From Brienomyrus brachyistius (lineage: Eukaryota; Chordata; Actinopteri; Osteoglossiformes; Mormyridae), in NCBI RefSeq assembly GCF_023856365.1, contig NC_064545.1:310001-374000 (forward strand): DNA of 64,000 nt, read 5' to 3'. Made by a program: the position numbers and the translations under genes. Position 1 is the first letter of the stretch. Each line of letters begins with the position of its first letter. The notes below the pieces were generated by a model, which worked only from the letters and a program-made list of their open reading frames with translations, was not told the DNA's origin and made no database searches. Below are positions 58,419 through 64,000 of this stretch, one piece after another.

Positions 58419-59022
58419 GAAGTTTCGGTTCAATTTAAGACAATTATAAACAAACCCATCTCATTTTCCTGGGAAATTCACGCTCCTGGATGGAAATAAA
58501 TTTCAAAGCCAAATGTGCCACAGGAGACCAGTCTTTTATGTGTTACTGTAGGCATTAATCACCACATGCTATTTAAAACTGTTACTTCTGTTTAAAATCA
58601 AAGAGCTTTCTGAAGTTCCAAAAAGCACCAGAAAAAAAAGCCCGACTCCGGCTACAGAATTACACTCCAGCTTCTGAGAGCAGAGTTTCTTGCTTGCAGT
58701 CGAAAAGGAGGAAGACGAATGATAACAGGCCCTTCGGATTACATTCGACTCTCAAAGTCAGATTGTTTTACCGATCCCTTATTAATCTGTAATGCCTGGG
58801 GGCCCGTGTCACGTGTCTTTGGATCGCTGCTGTAGAAATTCAAGAATCGTTCATTTCTTATTAATGTAATGCACCATGCAGGACACCATTCTGATCGCGA
58901 CCTGCCCTGTCGCCACTGGCAAAGGCTAATTTTGAGGAGCACTGCAACTTTTTACCTGTCACTGCAAAAGCTATGTCCTCTGTCCCTCAAACACTAAAAC
59001 GGCACAGAAATAAACAAAAATA
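58419..59022. other. No feature seen
   Basis: AT-rich unique sequence. Confidence 0.5.
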
Positions 59023-59155
59023 TCCATCCATCCTTTTTTCATAGCCACTTGTCCCACACAGGATTGCAGGGGGTCCAGAGCCCATCCCGGATGCTACTGC
59101 CGCAGTGCAGGAAATAACCCAGGATGGGGCGCCAACCCGTCACAGGACACCAAAG
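59023..59155 (-). mobile_element. Family A SINE tail half
   Basis: ATCCATCCATCC, CATAGCCACTTGTCCCACAC, GATTGCAGGGGGTCCAGAGC and AACCCAGGATGGGGCGCCAA are the reversed 3' half of family A, and this is its least-decayed tail. It stops after CGTCACAGGACACC, so the head is missing. Confidence 0.8.
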
Positions 59156-62133
59156 TATTTTTCTGTCACATTTATTCATTCCTATGTGAATTGGTTGTCC
59201 TATATTATCAGTTTAGTTCCCCGCTTAAAAACAATTCTTGGTCTCATCTGAGCCCCAGTAAACCTCCTCTTGGATGGGTTGAGCAAGCTGAAACTTGTTT
59301 TATGGGCCATCTGTGTCAGGAGCCGTCAATAAAAAGATTCAACAGGTTGGATCAAACGATAGCCATTATTAATATGCTGCGGATGACGGATATAAAATTA
59401 CAGATTGAAAAACTAGCAAATGATCACAGATGAAACATATGTCGTTGGTAATCATTCTTTATAATGGCTCTCAGGCGTGAATATGCGTCAATAGTTATGT
59501 TCGACTTTCGGAACATAAAAAGGCTACCCGAGCATTCATTGCGTCTGTTGTGGTGAATTAGCAGCAATGCTACATGAAAGGCTCTCTCCCTTTCTAATGC
59601 TACTAAAGGTCATTTGCCATAGGGAAGTGATCCCCACTGTTCACCAAGGGGAGGATCCACCTCCAAAGGTGATAAAAACCCGCCCGATTTGGGGCATCCC
59701 CAAAGCCAGCGTACATGGCATTAGTGTACGCTGCCAGAGAGAGCGCGAACCGCCCATCAGCAACTCGACAACGGGCCAGAGGCAGCGTTAGGTACTCACG
59801 CTGTCTTTAATCATGGAAAGTAAGTGCAGAGACCTGAATCGCAGAAGACAAAAAAAAGCAACTCTGCTTAAAACAGATGGTGTTTACAAACACGGCCCAG
59901 ATAAATGGTTTGAGAGTTCTTTGTGTTGCACCAAGGAGGGAGAATCCAGAAAGGCACCGATAATTATTATGCACGATCCCGGTTCACCTCCCATCTCTGT
60001 GACGCCCCTGAGATGTGGAAGCAGCCAATGGGTAATCGGCATTGCTGGAGGTGGTGTGTGGGGGAGGAACACCGTTAACGCAGCTGCAGTAACAGGTGAT
60101 ACCTGTAAGGGGCGAGCGAGGGCTGCATCCTTGAAAAAGATGGCTAAGGTGTACTGCAGATAAATTCATAAAAAGGACACGCATACATAGAACGAAACCC
60201 GCACAACGAAGGGCCGAGAGGATGCAGACACATACCACTAGCATCAGAACAACGTCCTGTCCTCTCAGCAGATTCCAGGGCCTTTAAACAGGAAGTAGAT
60301 ATTTCAAAACATCGATTTTTGAAGACGCACCGTCCAATCTTCACCTGAAAGTGGGGCACCTTTGTTATTAATTTATTTGGGTTATGTTTTTCTTGTTTCT
60401 CTTCCTCCTGGTTGAACATCCACCAGGAATGTGGCCTGTTACCTACTTGTGATTTCGAGAAATAAATAAATCATTTTCAAAATTAACTTTTAAAAAAGTA
60501 CATTTTTTATTTGAACCCGTGGAATGATTTTGCCTACATTTTTTAATAAGCATTGTAAGCATCCTTTCACCAATACTGGGAGTGAGGATGACCTACATAG
60601 GCCCGTGAAAACTCTACTTCTGAATTTTAAGCTGTGTTTATAGCTCGTGCAACTACAGTTTTTTGAAAGCAGTGCCCCAGTTTAAGTGACAGAGAGATAA
60701 TGGGGAGCGAATCATAGGTGCTCATCTAATATAACAGAAATAATGCAGCCACATTAAACCACGAATTAGGAAGCTAGGTTTGCATAATCTAGCAGAGTCT
60801 GAAATGCACAGTATATAGTATGCTTAAACTCTGCATGAATAAATATATACTTATATAAAAGGGAAGTATTAGCAAATTTACCAGGGTGTATCATTTCATG
60901 AGAATTCAGAAGACAATAATGCAAAACTGCAGTAGACCATAGCTAGCTAAAGCAAAACATATCCCTGGAATATGCAGTGGAATCAAAGAAACCTAAGGAA
61001 GCATTCAGAAGGTCAGATGACAGTCCAGGCCTTTTGAACTATGAGACAGAAAGCTGTCTCCTTGTACAGTCTATTAAACAGAATACGGCAGCATCTTTGT
61101 TGTGTGTGTGTGAGAGAGAGAGAGGGACTGTGTGTGTGTGGTGTTTTGAATGAATTCACAAATATGGGCAAAACACAGCTAATGAGAGCAAGCATGAGCC
61201 ACAAATATTTGAACTAAAAATATTTAACCACAACCCCCACCCCCCCACACCCCCCAAAAAAAAAAACAAATCCCACTGTTTACCACATTATAAGAATAAC
61301 ATAACCCAGTGTAGCTGTGAGGGGAGGGCCTGGTCACTGTCCGTGTCTTAAAAGCCAATCAGATGATCATTCGGCTTTGTTTTCATCTTTGCCGTCTCCT
61401 ATATCTGCGTCAGGAAGGCTGGACCCCGGCGAGGCTCGTGACAGACATACTGGCACGGGTTTTTTCTTTTTTCATAACAGTTACTGGAAAAACAGGATCT
61501 CTGTATGCGTCTTGGGAGGCTGGTGGACAGGAGGGGGATGCTGGACATGTGTGTAAGCACCTACAGCACAAGACACAGAGCGGGTTGGCGTCCCTAGTGG
61601 TGAAGGCAGGGACTGCAGGACTGGTAACAGCTAAAGGCCTCAGGACAGGTGCTCACAGTCAGGTGCATGATTATTTATCAGTTACACTGGTTTTACACCA
61701 GTCACATCTTTTTTGCTTATCCTTACTGGATTTGCGGAGTCATTACAATCAGAAAGCGAAGGCTGCGACTGTGAATTTACATGATTTCGATTATTTTTTT
61801 TTTTAGCAGTGACAAATACACGTTCCATTCTCAGTGTTTAATTTATTTTTTAGTCTTAAAAGGATGAGAACCCTGTGGTTAAAAGCCTGAGTCTCTATCA
61901 ACTTGGCACAAAGAGAAAGAACTCTTGTCTCAGAGTATTCCCTTCGTGTACTTAAAATACGGCGGAAAAAAATCTTTGAAATACTTTGATTTCTTTTCTT
62001 CCTCCAGTAGCAGTCGGACATCACAGGATACGTCCCTGTTCTCATATCCCGCTTGGTGGGGCACGTTAGGGTCACAGCACCTTTTACTTAAACAGGTTAA
62101 TGTGCCTGTGCTGCATTATTCATCAGGCTGCCT
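59156..62133. other. No gene seen
   Basis: Unique sequence. A TG/GA-rich microsatellite lies at 61098-61140 and C/A runs at 61229-61266. The AT-rich stretch 60430-60990 is repeat-free. ORFs at 59813-60163 and 61317-61806 have no recognisable content. Confidence 0.45.
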
Positions 62134-62733
62134 TCAGCCACGCTCAGTCACGCTTATAATGTCGCTTGTCACAGCTGTCGATTGACTCGAACACAACGAA
62201 ATTTCCATGCATAATGCAACACGGGAATGAATAATGAAGCAGGCCGGGGCCGGGGGCATCTCTGCACCCAGCAGGCTCTGCAGGTCAGCCTTCCGGGTGA
62301 GGACGGTGCACTGGGGTGGGCATGCATTAATTAGGCTCATAAAGACATGACTGGGCAGGCAGGTGGGCGGCCCAGTGACCGGGAGGACGTCGGTCGCCAG
62401 GATGAGGTGGGAGAGCGGGCAGCCGCCGCTGACCCATGGGGCGAGGGCAGGTTGGTACGGGGTGCCTAGTGGCAGCTGTGATGTCATAGCTGTCGCCATG
62501 TTCCTGCCCTCCATCGCAGAGAGTTCTGGAACAAACGGCACGGGCAACTTCCTGGGGGGATTTAGCAGCAGGCCGTGTCTTGCAGGCCACAATACGTAAT
62601 GATTTCTCAACAAAGTACCTTTCCATAGTGGAGCCATCGCGGCCTTAATTACTAATGTCATTTCACGATTAATTTTAGTTTTGTGGAAATTTGCATTCGA
62701 AAAATCTTGTCTGAATGTAGTTAAGGACAACAA
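62134..62733 (-). other. Longest open frame in the window, GC-rich, unidentified
   Basis: A 199-codon frame with its ATG at 62731-62733 crosses a GC-rich block (about 62240-62560). Its translation has no domain, repeat or signal that I recognise. Other frames on both strands are also open through the same block (for example 62327-62626 and 62363-62599), which suggests the openness follows from base composition. It could instead be a GC-rich regulatory island within the intron. Confidence 0.15.
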
Positions 62734-63797
62734 TGCTTTTACTCAGTGACGTAGCAAGAGGTTACCTGTTAAAATCCCACTAAAATGAACCGAACACAAA
62801 GACGGAAGATACCCAGACAGACAGAAAAAAACATACATTCAGAGCTAAACCACAGAGACAGCAGCTATTCAAAAGGTAGGAACTGGAGGACGAGTGAAAC
62901 TATCACTCTACACTGGAGCTGACAACACCCCAGTGACATTGTCCTCTTCCTTCTTACATCTGTAGAAAATTAAAAAGGTGTCTGTCTTGGCTTATCCCTG
63001 AGCTGGAATTATGATATGCCACTTTTTATTATAACATCATAGCGGTTCCCAGCAGAACAGTCCAAATCGTCACTTTTTTCCCATCATTTGCATGTAAAGG
63101 GCCCTGCCATGACATTCATAGCCACTTAGCTTGCCATGGGTGTCAGAGCACTTTAAAACAGAATCTGACGACATATTTTGGCCACAGTAATATTAGTCTA
63201 TTTGTTTGACGGGTGTGGTTACACAAGAGTCTGTTAAAACCCTGCTTATCTTGTTTTTAATTCAGCAAAGTGTCTTTTATGTCTGAACCGTTTCTCAATT
63301 TTGAAACTGAAAGAGTAAAGTACATACAAAAAGATCTGCAAGATGCATAAAGAATAACTGATATTTTAGATTCATACACACAAATATCCTGGAATCCTAT
63401 ACTGGAGAAAGGGGCGGATTGATGGATGGATGGACATATAAATAATGGAGGTCAGGAGACAACAAGTAATCTCATACTCATTCTCTTCAGGACTTTGCAG
63501 AGCTCTGTTTTTTAGATGCAAAACAGAGCCTCTTTTTCAAAAAAAAAAAAACAGAGAGAGTGTTATCACAAAGTCTCGCTGCTGTGTGACAGCGATCTCC
63601 TTTTATTTAGGAGAAGAGAAAAGTCAGACGCTTCGCTGTAATTTTTCATTTCTTCTGTGAAAGTGCACCCGGGGAAAAAAAAAATGCTTTAGCCCTTTGA
63701 GAGCCAATACATGAATGTAGATATTAATGCTTTACATATATTGCCACACAGGAGTAAAAACAGGCCGGATGATGCATTTCAAAAGAAATAATACTGA
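62734..63797. other. No gene seen
   Basis: Unique sequence. GGATTGATGGATGGATGGAC at 63416-63435 resembles a lone SINE tail. An A13 run lies at 63539-63551. Confidence 0.5.
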
Positions 63798-64000
63798 ATC
63801 TACAAACAATGCTATTATAAACAGCTTAGGGAACAGCTTGAAACACAAGGGACGACTGTTGCTTTGTGCAATAATGAGGATCTAATGGACCCAGTCAGTC
63901 CTGCCAAAAACCGGAGCGAGGCTCCAGGAGCCGGTTTCGAGAAGGAGACCCGTAAGGGGGCCTTTCCCAGGAGGCCAAGCTTCGATAGGGACCCGTGGAC
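63798..64000 (+). other. Open frame running off the right edge
   Basis: One frame is stop-free from 63798 to the edge (67 codons), with an ATG at 63885. From there it reads MDPVSPAKNRSEAPGAG and continues basic and Pro/Arg-rich. The last 110 bases are more GC-rich and codon-like than what precedes them. I found no splice acceptor in the phase needed for the next chst8 exon (phase 1), nor similarity to its known stem region. It may be the start of another exon or of a retrotransposon ORF cut by the window edge. Confidence 0.2.

Larger units (their letters stand above)
9038..64000 (+). other. chst8: Inferred first coding intron of chst8 (5' part or whole)
   Basis: No later chst8 exon was found: the PAPS-binding and catalytic motifs of the family (for example EVPKAGCSNWKR) appear in no + strand frame. 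If the gene is intact, all remaining sequence is intron, or intron plus an undetected short stem exon. This rests on absence of evidence. A small exon with few conserved residues could have been missed. Confidence 0.45.

Noticed and set aside
62480..62600. Possible chst8 exon after CCCTCCATCGCAG
   Set aside because: The acceptor-like site is reasonable, but the frame ends at a stop soon after and bears no similarity to Chst8.

Overview
This window looks like nuclear DNA of a ray-finned fish. It has no operons or dense ORFs. It does carry hAT and Tc1/mariner relics, a CR1/Rex1-type LINE tail, tRNA-derived SINEs whose tails run into GATGGATGG, many CA/TG microsatellites and long G/C homopolymers. 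Coding density is very low and almost every long open frame is chance or repeat-derived. No family name for a repeat was checked against a library.

The one gene I recognise with confidence is chst8, the N-acetylgalactosamine 4-sulfotransferase 1 gene. Its first coding exon lies on the + strand at 8929-9037. It encodes the short cytoplasmic tail and Golgi signal anchor and ends at a consensus donor in phase 1. The catalytic exons are not visible, so 9038 to the right edge is probably one very large first coding intron, as expected for a gene known for large introns. A second, unidentified candidate coding exon lies on the - strand at 45405-45579. It is flanked by an acceptor and a GTAAGA donor and encodes a hydrophobic, signal-peptide-like stretch followed by a Cys-containing segment.

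Layout: 1-8.8 kb is upstream flank with two minisatellites (52-bp and 51-bp periods), SINE fragments and a GC-rich block with a TATA-like box near 7.25 kb. From 9 to 20 kb the DNA is mostly unique intron, with a long CA tract, a degenerate purine-rich minisatellite at 15.1-15.6 kb and a good SINE at 17.7 kb. From 20 to 33 kb mobile DNA is dense: a foldback MITE inside a SINE, a hAT MITE inside a TG...CA LTR-like element (both with target-site duplications), a deleted Tc1 element abutting a SINE, and two small hAT elements with 8-bp duplications. From 33 to 45 kb there is a 126-bp segment duplicated 2.9 kb away inside a 64-bp direct repeat, a 5'-truncated LINE, a TA-flanked MITE and a 28-bp perfect palindrome. 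From 45 to 64 kb there is the candidate - strand exon, two foldback elements, G16 and G22 tracts, a GC-rich block at 62.2-62.6 kb and an open frame running off the right edge.

Nothing here forms a multi-gene system. The points most worth checking are the - strand candidate exon, the templated-looking duplication at 34/37 kb and the nested transposons.
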